From NCBI GenBank assembly GCA_021772975.1, contig JAJFKY010000006.1, forward strand, positions 62,001-126,000: a stretch of DNA of 64,000 nucleotides, given 5' to 3'. Shown here piece by piece: positions 28,577-36,577 of this stretch. Numbering within the stretch: the stretch's first letter is position 1; every line of letters starts with the position of its first letter. The notes under the pieces are model-generated. The model was not told where the DNA came from. It did not search any database and saw nothing but the letters and a program-made list of their open reading frames with translations. Source of the DNA: Gammaproteobacteria bacterium (GTDB taxonomy: Bacteria; Pseudomonadota; Gammaproteobacteria; Xanthomonadales; Wenzhouxiangellaceae). The position numbers and the translations under genes were made by a program.

Positions 28577-29004
28577 TGTCGGTTTACGGCCGGGCCTAAA
28601 CCGACCTGCCATAACCTGCTGCGAGCTGTTGTAGGTCGGTTTAGAACCGTAGGTTCGTAAACCGACAACCACCTCAAACTAAACTCAAATTCTGACCCGG
28701 TTATCACTCGGACGGTGAATAACCCGGCAGCGCTTAAAACACGCTTTGAATTTATCCTGGCTCACTGTCGATTGTCGATTGTCGGTTTACGGCCGGGCCT
28801 AAACCGACCTGCCATAACCTGTTGTGAGCTGTTGCAGGTCGGTTTAGAACCGCAGGTTGGTAAACCGACAACCGCCTCAAAATAAACTCAAATTCTGAAC
28901 CGGTTATCACTCGGACGGTGAATAACCCGGCAGCGCTTAAATATGCTTTGGATTTATCATGGATTATGGTCCATTATCGGCTTACGGCCGGGCCTAAACC
29001 GTTC
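28577..29004. repeat. Duplicated REP block with gene remnants
   Basis: Two direct copies of a roughly 203-bp unit. Each has an inverted REP pair (28577-28668 and 28780-28870) followed by CGGACGGTGAATAACCCGGC (28713 and 28915), then a sequence like GCTTTGGATTTATCATGG. A partial third REP arm lies at 28978-29004. The tail of each unit can be read as LKYALDLS, resembling the end of the DUF2237 protein. The rest of 28482-29024 holds no gene. Confidence 0.75.
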
Positions 29005-29024
29005 CGCCGTGGCCAAGGGTGGCA

Positions 29025-29180
29025 TTAATGCCGGGAAGGTTGCAGAGGTTCCAGCAATTCCATTAAATCATCAATACTCTGCATCAACTCATGCAGCAGC
29101 TGTTCGTCCGCATCCGCCAGTGCCTGTTCATATTCAGCCACCAGATCCAGGGGATCGTCATCCGGTTTTTTGCAGGTCAT
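29025..29180 (-). CDS. Small acidic protein, partner of the nucleotidyltransferase-like regulator
   Basis: 51 residues from the ATG at 29180, which has a strong AAGGAG site about 6 bases upstream; the frame extends upstream but has no such site. It is very acidic and probably one long helix (DPLDLVAEYEQALADADEQL, then a LHELMQSIDDLMELLEP segment). It starts inside the last 23 bases of the regulator gene, so the two are translationally linked. The function is unknown; an antitoxin-like or regulatory partner role is a guess from size, charge and overlap. Confidence 0.65.
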   Translation of the reverse strand: MTCKKPDDDPLDLVAEYEQALADADEQLLHELMQSIDDLMELLEPLQPSRH

Positions 29181-29733
29181 CCCCCTCTCCTTTGAGCCAT
29201 AATCTGGGCTGTTGATTAAGCTGATCAAGCGCTGGCTGCTGCTCATCCGGCACTTTGATCAGGGTTAATTCGATGCTGCCCTTCAGCCGCTCCCGGGCCT
29301 GCTTCAATTCGCTCAGCACCGTCTGCTGATCCAGTGTTTTAGAGGTAATCAGTAACGCTATAGCGCTGTCTGGCTCAGTTTGTGCCGCCATTTTGAATCC
29401 ATACACAACGGCGCTGTCGATTTGCGGCCACAACGGTTGCAGGCTGTTTTCCAATACATCCGCAATACCGGCGGTTTTATGCATGATGCTGCTTAGTTCG
29501 GCATAGACTGCACAATAGGGATTGGCCTGATAGTGATGCTGATTACCGGTGATGGTCCGCTTGATAATGTCGGCGTCGACCATACGGTCCAGTTCCCGTT
29601 TGATGGTGGCCACGCCCATGCCCGTCAGGCGCAGAATTTCGTTGGTATAGAAACTCCGCGCGGGCCGCGCATACAGCAGGCCCAGTACGTTCTGCTTGGT
29701 TCTGCTGAACAGTGCGTCGGCCAGCTTGCTCAT
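29158..29733 (-). CDS. wHTH regulator fused to a catalytically degenerate nucleotidyltransferase domain
   Basis: 191 residues from the ATG giving MSKLADALFSRTKQNVLGLL, the standard family start; an earlier ATG adds 37 residues with no family support. Residues 1-90 form a winged helix (FYTNEILRLTGMGVATIKRE, then a HYQANP wing). The C-terminal half is a Pol-beta-type nucleotidyltransferase fold (SAVVYGFKMAAQTEPDSAIA near 105-125). Active family members have a GS motif and DxD; here the GS is GF and the DID-type pair is AIA, so catalysis is probably lost. It is followed, with overlap, by the small acidic gene. Confidence 0.8.
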   Translation of the reverse strand: MSKLADALFSRTKQNVLGLLYARPARSFYTNEILRLTGMGVATIKRELDRMVDADIIKRTITGNQHHYQANPYCAVYAELSSIMHKTAGIADVLENSLQPLWPQIDSAVVYGFKMAAQTEPDSAIALLITSKTLDQQTVLSELKQARERLKGSIELTLIKVPDEQQPALDQLNQQPRLWLKGEGDDLQKTG

Positions 29734-29959
29734 ATCAGCACGCGGCCGGGGCTGGCGATTGGGCATACCATTGTGCGGGCAATATTCCGGGCCATGCTTT
29801 AGGCCATTGCCCGCCAGTGGCGTCGGTCCGTGCCAATGGATCATTCATAAAACATGAACTATCATTCACACTTTATGAATACCGGCTTATTAGAACAGCA
29901 CAGGCATACAGCATGCCGTATCCGCCCGTACCGACCATCATGCATGGCTGAGCGTGGCG

Positions 29960-30127
29960 CTACTTTGCCCGTTGCTTGCGACGGTAAATTTCTTCCCGGT
30001 AAATCGGAATCTCCCGCTTGGCTTCAAAGCCCAAACGAATATATTTCGCGGTGAGTTCGACAACCGAAACCCGGATGTCGTCTCCTATAAAAATCGCCTC
30101 GTTCTTACGGCGTGACAGTATTAGCAT
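29960..30127 (-). CDS. csrA: CsrA/RsmA-family carbon storage regulator, divergent short form
   Basis: 55 residues. ATG with a GGGAG ribosome site 7-8 bases upstream. The sequence starts MLILSRRKNEAIFIGDDIRV and ends EIPIYREEIYRRKQRAK, aligning with CsrA (LTRR...IGDD...REEIYQRI). The RNA-binding Arg44 and the L4-R6-R7 strand are kept; His43 is Tyr. CsrA is a dimer binding GGA motifs in mRNA leaders to block translation. The gene lies between the degenerate nucleotidyltransferase regulator and two XRE regulators. It is probably an accessory paralogue; the main csrA would be elsewhere. Target mRNAs are unknown. Confidence 0.9.
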   Translation of the reverse strand: MLILSRRKNEAIFIGDDIRVSVVELTAKYIRLGFEAKREIPIYREEIYRRKQRAK

Positions 30128-30214
30128 CAATGTGCTCCCTTTTGCGTTGTTCCCTCACCCAGTGCCGCGACAGTCTGCTCACGGCACGTTCCGACACTTA
30201 GGACTTAAAATCCT

Positions 30215-30253
30215 GAAATGGGATATTGATCATAATATCCGATATTCGGATAT
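30215..30253. promoter_or_regulatory. Candidate operator before XRE gene 1
   Basis: Block GAAATGGGATAT (30215-30226), 17 bases, then ATTCGGATAT (30244-30253), then 24 bases to the ATG at 30278. It holds two overlapping inverted repeats: GGATATT...AATATCC and ATATCCGA-TAT-TCGGATAT. Both blocks recur with the same spacing before the second XRE gene. It lies in the 150-bp csrA/XRE divergent gap. Confidence 0.65.
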
Positions 30254-30277
30254 TTCACAAATCCATCGAAATATCTG

Positions 30278-30574
30278 ATGTCCAATCGACTCTGGGATAT
30301 TGAGCAGACCGCCTTCCGCAAGGCGCTTCGGGAGTTGCGCACCGGTAAAAAGCTGTTGCAGCAGGACATCAGCGCACAACTGGGCAAGCCACAGAGTTAC
30401 GTTTCCAAATACGAAACCGGTGAGCGCAAGCTGAGTTACCTGGAAGTGCTCGACATCCTGGATGTGTGTGAGCATTCGGTCGCTGAATTTCACGCCCTGT
30501 ACCTGGATAAGATTGCCGAGCAGGCCGGCCATTACCGTTACACCCGAAAAAAGCGGCGCTCCGCCAAGCACTGA
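30278..30574 (+). CDS. XRE-family helix-turn-helix regulator 1
   Basis: 98 residues. HTH core: LRELRTGKKLLQQDISAQLG, then KPQSYVSKYETGERKLSYLE, with a Gln-Ser-Tyr recognition helix. It is paralogous to the next gene (both begin MSN-x-x-WD-[IV]-E and keep a AFRxALRELR start). It ends in a short basic tail (RKKRRSAKH). The shared upstream blocks at 30215-30253 suggest autoregulation. It is divergent from csrA, which it may control; no direct evidence. Confidence 0.9.
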   Translation: MSNRLWDIEQTAFRKALRELRTGKKLLQQDISAQLGKPQSYVSKYETGERKLSYLEVLDILDVCEHSVAEFHALYLDKIAEQAGHYRYTRKKRRSAKH

Positions 30575-30632
30575 AAACCCCAATCCCCTGTCCCGCTGGA
30601 AACCGCACCTGTGAGGCCTCAATGCCCATCCC

Positions 30633-30671
30633 GAAATGGGATATAGCCGCGCCCATCCTAGATTCGGATAT
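30633..30671. promoter_or_regulatory. Candidate operator before XRE gene 2
   Basis: GAAATGGGATAT (30633-30644), 17 bases, ATTCGGATAT (30662-30671), then exactly 24 bases to the ATG at 30696: the same geometry as before XRE gene 1, while the intervening bases have diverged. That pattern points to selection on the two blocks. Confidence 0.65.
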
Positions 30672-30695
30672 CTATCATCTGGTCAGCCCTATCCA

Positions 30696-31058
30696 ATGTC
30701 CAATAAACCCTGGGATGTCGAACACATTGCTTTTCGCGAAGCGCTGCGCGAATTGCGTCACAGTCAGGAACTGAATCAGCAGGATGTCGCCGACCAGCTG
30801 GGCCGGCCGCAAAGCTATATTTCCAAATATGAAAACGGCGAACGCCGGCTGGAGTATCTGGAGGTTATTGCGATACTGGATATCTTTGAGCACACCATTG
30901 AGGAATTTCATGCGCTGTATCTGACCAAGGTCGCGGAACACAAAGGACAGTATCTGCACGCCTCCAAAGGCACACGGAAAAGCAAACGCAAAACCGCCAG
31001 CAAAACCACCCGAAAAACCGCTAAGAAGCGCACCAAAAAAACGCGCGCGAAGCGCTAG
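30696..31058 (+). CDS. XRE-family helix-turn-helix regulator 2 with lysine-rich tail
   Basis: 120 residues from the ATG at 30696 (MSNKPWDVEHIAFREALREL). HTH: HSQELNQQDVADQLGRPQSY, then ISKYENGERRLEYLEV. It is a paralogue of the preceding gene. The last 30 residues are a histone-H1-like basic tail (RKSKRKTASKTTRKTAKKRT and on), absent from gene 1, which may add non-specific DNA binding. The upstream frame adds 20 non-conserved residues. It overlaps the convergent GST gene by four bases. Confidence 0.88.
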   Translation: MSNKPWDVEHIAFREALRELRHSQELNQQDVADQLGRPQSYISKYENGERRLEYLEVIAILDIFEHTIEEFHALYLTKVAEHKGQYLHASKGTRKSKRKTASKTTRKTAKKRTKKTRAKR

Positions 31059-31696
31059 CCAGACGGAAAAACAATCGGCGGATCACCCGGCTGCCAAAGC
31101 GGATATTTGCGCATCACCGCGGTAAACAATTGCGCCTGTAGAAACCCTTGCAGCCAGGCACGCAAGCGCGGATAAGACGCCTGCTCAAACCAGGTTTTAT
31201 CGACCGCGGCGAACTGGCGGATAAACGGAAAAACCCCGACATCGGCAAAACTGACCCGGTCCGAGAGCAGATAACGCTGGCCAGTCAGCCGCTTTTCCAG
31301 CGTCCGCAGAAACACTTCGCCGCATTCACGGTAATGCCGCTCGCTGTGCTCGGGATGACGGTCCGCATATTTGTAACGGTCCAGCCGCGGTTTGAAACCA
31401 TGGTCGTTGTCATCCAGCACGGCGCGAATATCCTGCGCCTGGTGCGCACTCAACCAACCATCCGGATCAGCCCGCTGCAGCGCCCAGCGCATCACCTCCT
31501 CGCTCTCATCCAATACCGAGCCATCGGGCAACACCAGCGTCGGCACCGTGCCTTTGGGAGAAGCCTGCAGCATGGCCTCAGGTTTGGCGCGGAACACGAT
31601 CTCACGCAGTTCAACGCTGAGCCCGGCATAACGGATCGCCATCCGTGCGCGGATGGCATAGGGACAGCGGCGAAATGAATAGAGAATAGGCAACAC
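31055..31696 (-). CDS. Glutathione S-transferase-like protein
   Basis: 213 residues. N-terminal thioredoxin-fold domain: LPILYSFRRCPYAIRARMAI with a Cys-Pro-Tyr active-site-like motif, then GTVPTLVLPDGSVLDESEEV (the cis-Pro and SES-like glutathione site). The C-terminal helical domain follows (YLLSDRVSFADVGVFPFIRQ). This is the bacterial GST branch with an N-terminal Cys, closer to the stringent-starvation or YfcG group than to mammalian classes. The substrate is unknown. It is tail-to-tail with XRE gene 2. Confidence 0.92.
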   Translation of the reverse strand: MLPILYSFRRCPYAIRARMAIRYAGLSVELREIVFRAKPEAMLQASPKGTVPTLVLPDGSVLDESEEVMRWALQRADPDGWLSAHQAQDIRAVLDDNDHGFKPRLDRYKYADRHPEHSERHYRECGEVFLRTLEKRLTGQRYLLSDRVSFADVGVFPFIRQFAAVDKTWFEQASYPRLRAWLQGFLQAQLFTAVMRKYPLWQPGDPPIVFPSG

Positions 31697-31736
31697 AGGG
31701 GCATTCTACACAAGCGATCCAGCAATAGATAAAACC

Positions 31737-31822
31737 GTAGGAGCGGACCCGGCCGCGATCAATATGATCAATCTTCGGACCCGGCCGCGATTAGCATTAT
31801 CAATTCGCGGATCCGGTCGCGA
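31737..31822. repeat. REP copies, GTAGGAGCGGACCC class
   Basis: One full copy (GTAGGAGCGGACCCGGCCGC at 31737) and two partial ones (near 31775 and 31806) in direct order. They have lost the GTAG head. Related to the tandem array just to the right. Confidence 0.75.
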
Positions 31823-31899
31823 CGGGGATGATAAACCCGAAGGAATGCACGGTTATTTGGTATGGGGCAACTGTGCAGGGTTTTGTATTTGTTCGATTG

Positions 31900-32078
31900 T
31901 TCGCGGCCGGGTCCGTTCATACAAAAAAACCCGGTTGCGTGGTGGCAGGAATCGCGGCCGGGTCCGCTCCTACAACAAAACCCGGTTGCTTGGTAACAGG
32001 AATCGCGGCCGGGTCCGCTCCTACGACAAAACCCGGTTGCGTGGTGGTAGGAATCGCGGCCGGGTCCGCTCCTACGAC
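31900..32078. repeat. 51-bp tandem array with REP core
   Basis: The core TCGCGGCCGGGTCCG occurs at 31901, 31952, 32003 and 32054: four units with an exact 51-base period. The spacer carries CAAAACCCGGTTGC. Each core is the reverse complement of the REP at 31737, so the GTAG head points left-outward on the minus strand. A 51-base unit keeps one reading frame open, which makes spurious long frames. It directly abuts the fusA terminator. Confidence 0.85.
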
Positions 32079-32115
32079 AAAAAAGCCCCGGCTGCGGGGC
32101 AGCCGGGGCTTTTTG
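32079..32115 (-). terminator. Rho-independent terminator of the EF-G gene
   Basis: Stem AAGCCCCGGCTGC with its complement, loop of 3 bases (GGG), flanked by A-runs on the left and TTTTT on the right. In minus orientation the stem is followed by TTTTTT, so it ends the EF-G transcript; it can work in both directions. It lies 14 bases past the stop. Confidence 0.9.
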
Positions 32116-32129
32116 TGCTCGCTGAAAGC

Positions 32130-34217
32130 TTAGCCGTTGGCGGCTTTACGCTCCTCGGCAGCCTTGATTACCTCGTCGGCGACGTTCTTCGGACAAGGCA
32201 TGTAATGCGCGAACTCCATGGAGAACTGGCCACGCCCGGAGGTGATGGTGCGCAGGTCACCGATGTAACCGAACATTTCCGACAACGGCACATCGCCTTT
32301 GATGCGCACGCCGGTCACGCCGGCTTCCTGCGACTTGATCATCCCGCGGCGGCGGTTCAGATCGCCGATCACATCGCCAACGTGATCTTCGGGTGTAAAC
32401 ACGTCCACTTTCATGATCGGTTCCATCAACTGCGGACCGGCTTTCCGCATGCTCTGGCGGTAAGCGCCACGGCCCGCCAGCTCAAACGCGATCGCGGAGG
32501 AATCCACCGCGTGGTAAGCACCGTCCATCAGAGTGACTTTAACGTCCACACACGGGTAACCGGCCAATACGCCGACGTCCATGCTGGTTCTAAAGGCTTT
32601 GTCCACCGCCGGCCAGAATTCGCGCGGTACATTGCCGCCGGTCACCTTGGACTCAAACTCGTAGCCTTTGCCGGTTTCGTTGGGTTCGATCACATAATCG
32701 ATCTTGCCGAACTGACCGGAACCACCCGACTGTTTCTTATGCGTGTAGCTGTCTTCGGTACGCTGGGTGATGGTTTCGCGGTAAGCCACCAGTGGCTTGC
32801 CGACAATCACATCCACGCCGTGGGTGCGGCGCAGAATATCCACTTTGATATCCAGATGCAGCTCGCCCATGCCTTTCAGAATGGTTTCGCCGCTGTCCTC
32901 ATCGGTTTCCACCTGGAAGGACGGGTCTTCGGCAATCATTTTGCCCAGCGCCACGCCAAGCTTCTCGGACGCCGCTTTGTCTTTGGGCGCAACCGCCATC
33001 GAGATCACCGGATCAGGGAACACCATCGGTTCCAGCGTAGCCGGATCTTTGGGATCACACAGGGTATGACCGGTCTGCACATTTTTCATGCCCAGCACCG
33101 CGACAATATCACCCGCCTGTGCCGTTTCCAGTTCTTCCCGGGAATCGGCATGCATTTCCACAATGCGGCCGATCCGCTCGGTCTTGCCGGTAAAGGTATT
33201 CAGCACCGTGGTGCCTTTGGCCATCTGGCCGGAATAGATACGGATAAAGGTCAGCGCGCCATAACGGTCGTCCATGATTTTGAACGCCAGGGCACGCAGC
33301 GGCTTGTCGATATCCACGATGGCGAACTTGCCGGTTTCGTTGCCTTCCAGATCCACTTCCGGCTGCGGCTCAACCTCGGTCGGGCTGGGCAGATAGTCAA
33401 CCACCGCATTCAGCACCAGCTGAACGCCTTTGTTCTTGAACGCCGAACCACAATAGGTCGGGAAAAAATCCAGCGCGATAGTACCCTTGCGGATACACTT
33501 TTTAATGGTCTCGATGCTGGGTTCTTCGCCTTCCAGATAGGCTTCCATCGCATCGTCATCCTGTTCCAGCGCGGTTTCAATCAGTTCTTCGCGATACTGC
33601 TCAACCTCATCCACCATATCGGCCGGCACGTCGAGTTCTTCATAGTTCAGCGGATCACCGGAGTTATCCCAAACGTAGGCTTTGCGCTGCAGCAGATCCA
33701 CCACGCCGGAGAAGGTGTCTTCGCGGCCGATTGGCAGCACCATGACCAATGGTTTGGCGCCCAGCACGTCCTTGACCTGCTTGACCACGCGCTGGAAATC
33801 GGCGCCGATGCGGTCCAGTTTGTTGACGAAAATAATTCGCGCGACTTCCGAATCATTAGCATAGCGCCAGTTGGTTTCTGACTGAGGCTCAACCCCACCC
33901 GAACCACAGAACACGCCCACGCCGCCATCCAGCACCTTCAGCGAACGATACACTTCAACGGTAAAGTCAACGTGGCCCGGGGTATCGATGATGTTCAGGC
34001 GGTGATCATTCCAGGTACAGCTGGTAGCAGCGGACTGAATAGTGATACCGCGCTCACGCTCCTGATCCATAAAGTCGGTGGTAGCTTCGCCATCATGGAC
34101 TTCACCCATCTTATGGATTTTGCCGGTCAGACTGAGGATACGCTCCGTGGTCGTGGTTTTGCCCGCGTCAACGTGCGCGAAAATGCCTATGTTTCTGTAT
34201 TTGGATAAGTCAGCCAT
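32130..34217 (-). CDS. fusA: Translation elongation factor G, type 2 (EF-G2)
   Basis: 695-residue ribosomal translocase GTPase. G1 [15 protein letters not shown]3 DTPGHVDF and G4 NKLD are intact, as are the G' insertion and domain IV ([20 protein letters not shown]). The start [20 protein letters not shown] and the [19 protein letters not shown] segment match the fusA2-type EF-G of Vibrio and Shewanella rather than the str-operon EF-G (which begins MAR and reads ISAHIDAGK). It stands alone without rpsL, rpsG or tuf, consistent with a second copy; the main fusA is probably elsewhere. Confidence 0.93.
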   Translation of the reverse strand: MADLSKYRNIGIFAHVDAGKTTTTERILSLTGKIHKMGEVHDGEATTDFMDQERERGITIQSAATSCTWNDHRLNIIDTPGHVDFTVEVYRSLKVLDGGVGVFCGSGGVEPQSETNWRYANDSEVARIIFVNKLDRIGADFQRVVKQVKDVLGAKPLVMVLPIGREDTFSGVVDLLQRKAYVWDNSGDPLNYEELDVPADMVDEVEQYREELIETALEQDDDAMEAYLEGEEPSIETIKKCIRKGTIALDFFPTYCGSAFKNKGVQLVLNAVVDYLPSPTEVEPQPEVDLEGNETGKFAIVDIDKPLRALAFKIMDDRYGALTFIRIYSGQMAKGTTVLNTFTGKTERIGRIVEMHADSREELETAQAGDIVAVLGMKNVQTGHTLCDPKDPATLEPMVFPDPVISMAVAPKDKAASEKLGVALGKMIAEDPSFQVETDEDSGETILKGMGELHLDIKVDILRRTHGVDVIVGKPLVAYRETITQRTEDSYTHKKQSGGSGQFGKIDYVIEPNETGKGYEFESKVTGGNVPREFWPAVDKAFRTSMDVGVLAGYPCVDVKVTLMDGAYHAVDSSAIAFELAGRGAYRQSMRKAGPQLMEPIMKVDVFTPEDHVGDVIGDLNRRRGMIKSQEAGVTGVRIKGDVPLSEMFGYIGDLRTITSGRGQFSMEFAHYMPCPKNVADEVIKAAEERKAANG

Positions 34218-34896
34218 ATCAGTTATCTAATAGTAAAAGGGAATTCAGATCTGCCCGAGCGAATGCTCAGTCGAAAAAGCCGACGAATAATACACCATTC
34301 GGCCGCAGAAACGAACCATTTTGGGATAAAAATGTGTGATACAAGGCAAGCCTGGTGCACCAGCGCCACGTCTGATTCAAACAAGCGATCTGCCTTTTGC
34401 CGCAGTTCGGGCTTATGGCAGGGCCTGGAGCGCGGTTGCAGTCGCGTTGAGATTCTTCACTGCGTTCAGAATGACAAACCATTAATGACAAATCAGCCGA
34501 CTCACCCCAGCACTCTCCAAACCCCAAACACCCCCGTCATCCTGAGCGCCAGCGAAGGATCTCCCCACCAATACCCAGCAACTACATCCAAGAGAGATTC
34601 TTCACTGCGTTCAGAATGACAAGCCTATTCCGGTACGCCCACCACCCTCAAACCCCCAAACAACCCTGTCATCCTGAGCGCCAGCGAAGGATCTCCGCAT
34701 CACTGCCCAGCAACTCAATCCAAGAGAGGTTCTTCACCGCGTTCAGAATGACACACCTATTTGACCGCTCGACGGCCCTCCAAACCACAAAGAACCCTGC
34801 CATCCTGACTTATGGCTCAGGGAATTATTTTGCTCAGGCTGTAACATTTTCTGCAACTCAGGCCTATAAGCAGGCAACACTCACCTGGAGAACCCT
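34218..34896. other. Gene-free gap of HSERSEES-type repeats
   Basis: No gene seen. The EF-G promoter must lie near 34218-34300; no confident -35/-10 was picked. The rest is mostly repeat. Near 34840-34880 the sequence GGCTGTAACATTTTCTGCAAC could be a -35/-10 region for the gene at 34897, unproven. Confidence 0.5.
34445..34757. repeat. Dispersed HSERSEES-type repeats, three tandem copies
   Basis: GAGATTCTTCACTGCGTTC, AGAATGACAA, then a CAnCCCTGTCATCCTGAGCG and GCCAGCGAAGGATCTC part, repeated three times with small changes. Units are about 120 bases. The same structure recurs at 36972-37413. Confidence 0.85.
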
Positions 34897-35829
34897 ATGA
34901 CCCTGTTCCGAAAAACTCTGACCACCCTGGCCGCGGCCAGCCTGGTCTGTGCTGTCGCTGCCAGTGCTGTCTTTAATGCCACGGCACAACCGATGGCCGC
35001 GGCCGACTCGGCCTTCTACGTCCAGATCAATCTGCTGGAAATGCGCCAGAGCCAGGCCGGCAGCCAGCTGTATGACTGGGTGGAAGATGAAGTGCTGGAC
35101 GATCTGGAAGACGAATTCGGTGCGGATTTCATTACCGCGCTGGATGGTATCAGCGTGTTCGGCGCCGGCGAGCAGCAGGCGCCGGTGATTCTGGTGCACG
35201 GCTTTCTGGCCCCGGACACCCGTGACATGATTATTGCCAAGCTGTTTGACGAAAACGACAGTGCGGTCGCGCAAAGCCGGCATGGACAGACTTTCTACGC
35301 AGTCGACGCCGACAGTTTTGAAACCGACAGCCTGGAAATCAACGGGAAAGATATCGACAACCTGTTCCTGGCCTTCGGCGCTGACAATCAGACCATGATT
35401 ACCCCCAGTGAGGATGCACTGGATGAGTTTCTGCGCAATGGCTCGTTTTTCGAGAATACGCTGTCACCCGAACTGATTGTGGTGCAGGCCAACCGTCCGC
35501 TGCTGCAGGGTGGACTGAATACCAAACACCAGGTGTTCAAACACGGCCCCTGGGAATCCAAGTTTTTCCAGAACGTGGAGCAGGTTGGACTGGTGATCGC
35601 GGATGCCGGCGATGACTTTGAAATACGCGCGCAGGCGGTCAGCCAGACCCCTTCGATGGCCGAAGCACTGGGCAGCATCGCCAAGGGCCTGTTGAGCTTT
35701 AAAGCGCTGGCCGAGGAGGACGGTGATGACCTGAGCTGGCTGAACAACCTGGATGTTTCCAGCAGTGACAACACCACCACCTTTCAACTGCTGATCCCGG
35801 CCCGGCAACTGCTGGATGCGATTGACTAA
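34897..35829 (+). CDS. Exported protein of unknown function
   Basis: 310 residues with a signal peptide (MTLFRKTLTTLAAASLVCAV, then FNATAQP). It is strikingly acidic in residues 45-110 (DWVEDEVLDDLEDEF) and has a soluble alpha/beta look: FYVQINLLEMRQSQAGSQLY, APVILVHGFLAPDTRDMIIA and LIVVQANRPLLQGG. HGFLAP superficially resembles a lipase oxyanion motif, but no GxSxG nucleophile was seen. No family was recognised. An ECF sigma factor and an anti-sigma-like gene lie downstream, separated by a tandem repeat array, so it may be their target or a signal partner. Confidence 0.7.
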   Translation: MTLFRKTLTTLAAASLVCAVAASAVFNATAQPMAAADSAFYVQINLLEMRQSQAGSQLYDWVEDEVLDDLEDEFGADFITALDGISVFGAGEQQAPVILVHGFLAPDTRDMIIAKLFDENDSAVAQSRHGQTFYAVDADSFETDSLEINGKDIDNLFLAFGADNQTMITPSEDALDEFLRNGSFFENTLSPELIVVQANRPLLQGGLNTKHQVFKHGPWESKFFQNVEQVGLVIADAGDDFEIRAQAVSQTPSMAEALGSIAKGLLSFKALAEEDGDDLSWLNNLDVSSSDNTTTFQLLIPARQLLDAID

Positions 35830-35830
35830 G

Positions 35831-35983
35831 CAAAGAGTTAGGACAAAGAGTTAGGACACCCATGACTTTTGTGAAGAAGACAAAAGAGTTAGGACACCCA
35901 TGACTTTTGTGAAAAAGAGTTAGGACACCCATGACTTTTGTGAAGAAAAAAGTCGAAAAAGTCGGGACACCCATAACTTTTTG
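35831..35983. repeat. Tandem array with TTAGGACACCCATGACTTTT units
   Basis: Units begin at 35851, 35889, 35920 and a diverged one near 35961, with periods of 38, 31 and 41 bases; a partial head is at 35838. The first three share at least 23 identical bases. It starts two bases after the preceding stop codon and ends 25 bases before the sigma-factor gene. Confidence 0.85.
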
Positions 35984-36007
35984 CCTGCAAGCGTCTGACA
36001 CCAAGCC

Positions 36008-36577
36008 ATGACACAGCAACAGGAACGCGACTTGATCAACCGGGCCCAGGCGGGCTCGGTTAGCGCGTTTGAAGCTATCGTGCAGCATTATCAGAACCGT
36101 CTGCTGCGATTTCTGATGCTGCGCGGCTGGCAACAGGCAGACGCCGAGGATGCCGCCCAAACCGCATTTGTGCGCGCCTGGCAGAATTTGTCCGGCTATC
36201 AGTCCAAATGGCGCTTCTCCACCTGGCTGTACAGCATCGCGCTGCGCTGCGCGGCCGAGCACCGGTCACTGCCCGTCGGCAATACCGAACTGGACGGTAT
36301 CAGCCTGGAGCTTGACCCCTGCCTCAGTGAGCAACTGCGTAACAATCTCTGGTCAGTCGCCCGTCAGCAACTGACAGCACCGGCTTTCCAGGCTTTATGG
36401 CTGCACTACGCGGAAGGCTTCAGCGGCAAGGAAGTCGCGCATATCATGCAACGCAACTCGGTGTGGGTCAGAGTGACCCTGCACCGCGCCCGCCAGCAAT
36501 TGCAGAAGATATTTACGCCGGACAGTACCGGCCCTACAATAGAATCGGTTGAACAACATGAACACACCACGCCCTGA
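36008..36577 (+). CDS. ECF-family RNA polymerase sigma factor
   Basis: 189 residues. Region 2: VSAFEAIVQHYQNRLLRFLM, DAEDAAQTAFVRAWQNLSGY and FSTWLYSIALRCAAEHR. Region 4: APAFQALWLHYAEGFSGKEV, then AHIMQRNSVWVRVTLHRARQ, a helix-turn-helix for -35 recognition. Regions 1.1, 1.2 and 3 are missing, as in ECF factors. Its stop overlaps the start of the next gene by 20 bases, so the pair is co-translated. The target promoter is not evident. Confidence 0.95.
   Translation: MTQQQERDLINRAQAGSVSAFEAIVQHYQNRLLRFLMLRGWQQADAEDAAQTAFVRAWQNLSGYQSKWRFSTWLYSIALRCAAEHRSLPVGNTELDGISLELDPCLSEQLRNNLWSVARQQLTAPAFQALWLHYAEGFSGKEVAHIMQRNSVWVRVTLHRARQQLQKIFTPDSTGPTIESVEQHEHTTP

Noticed and set aside
31900-32078. CRISPR array candidate
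   Set aside because: Repeat and spacer are both repeated (51-bp unit), no unique spacers, no cas genes.
31764-33881. 705-codon plus-strand frame
   Set aside because: It is antisense to fusA and continues through the 51-bp tandem repeat, whose length is a multiple of three. Composition is a mirror of fusA codons; no domain or ribosome site.
34263-34900. Short frames reading CHPERQRRIS and VILSASEGSP
   Set aside because: Translated repeats (HSERSEES type) seen in many genomes as false proteins.
34897-35829. Lipase call based on HGFLAP
   Set aside because: No GxSxG nucleophile and no catalytic triad recognisable.
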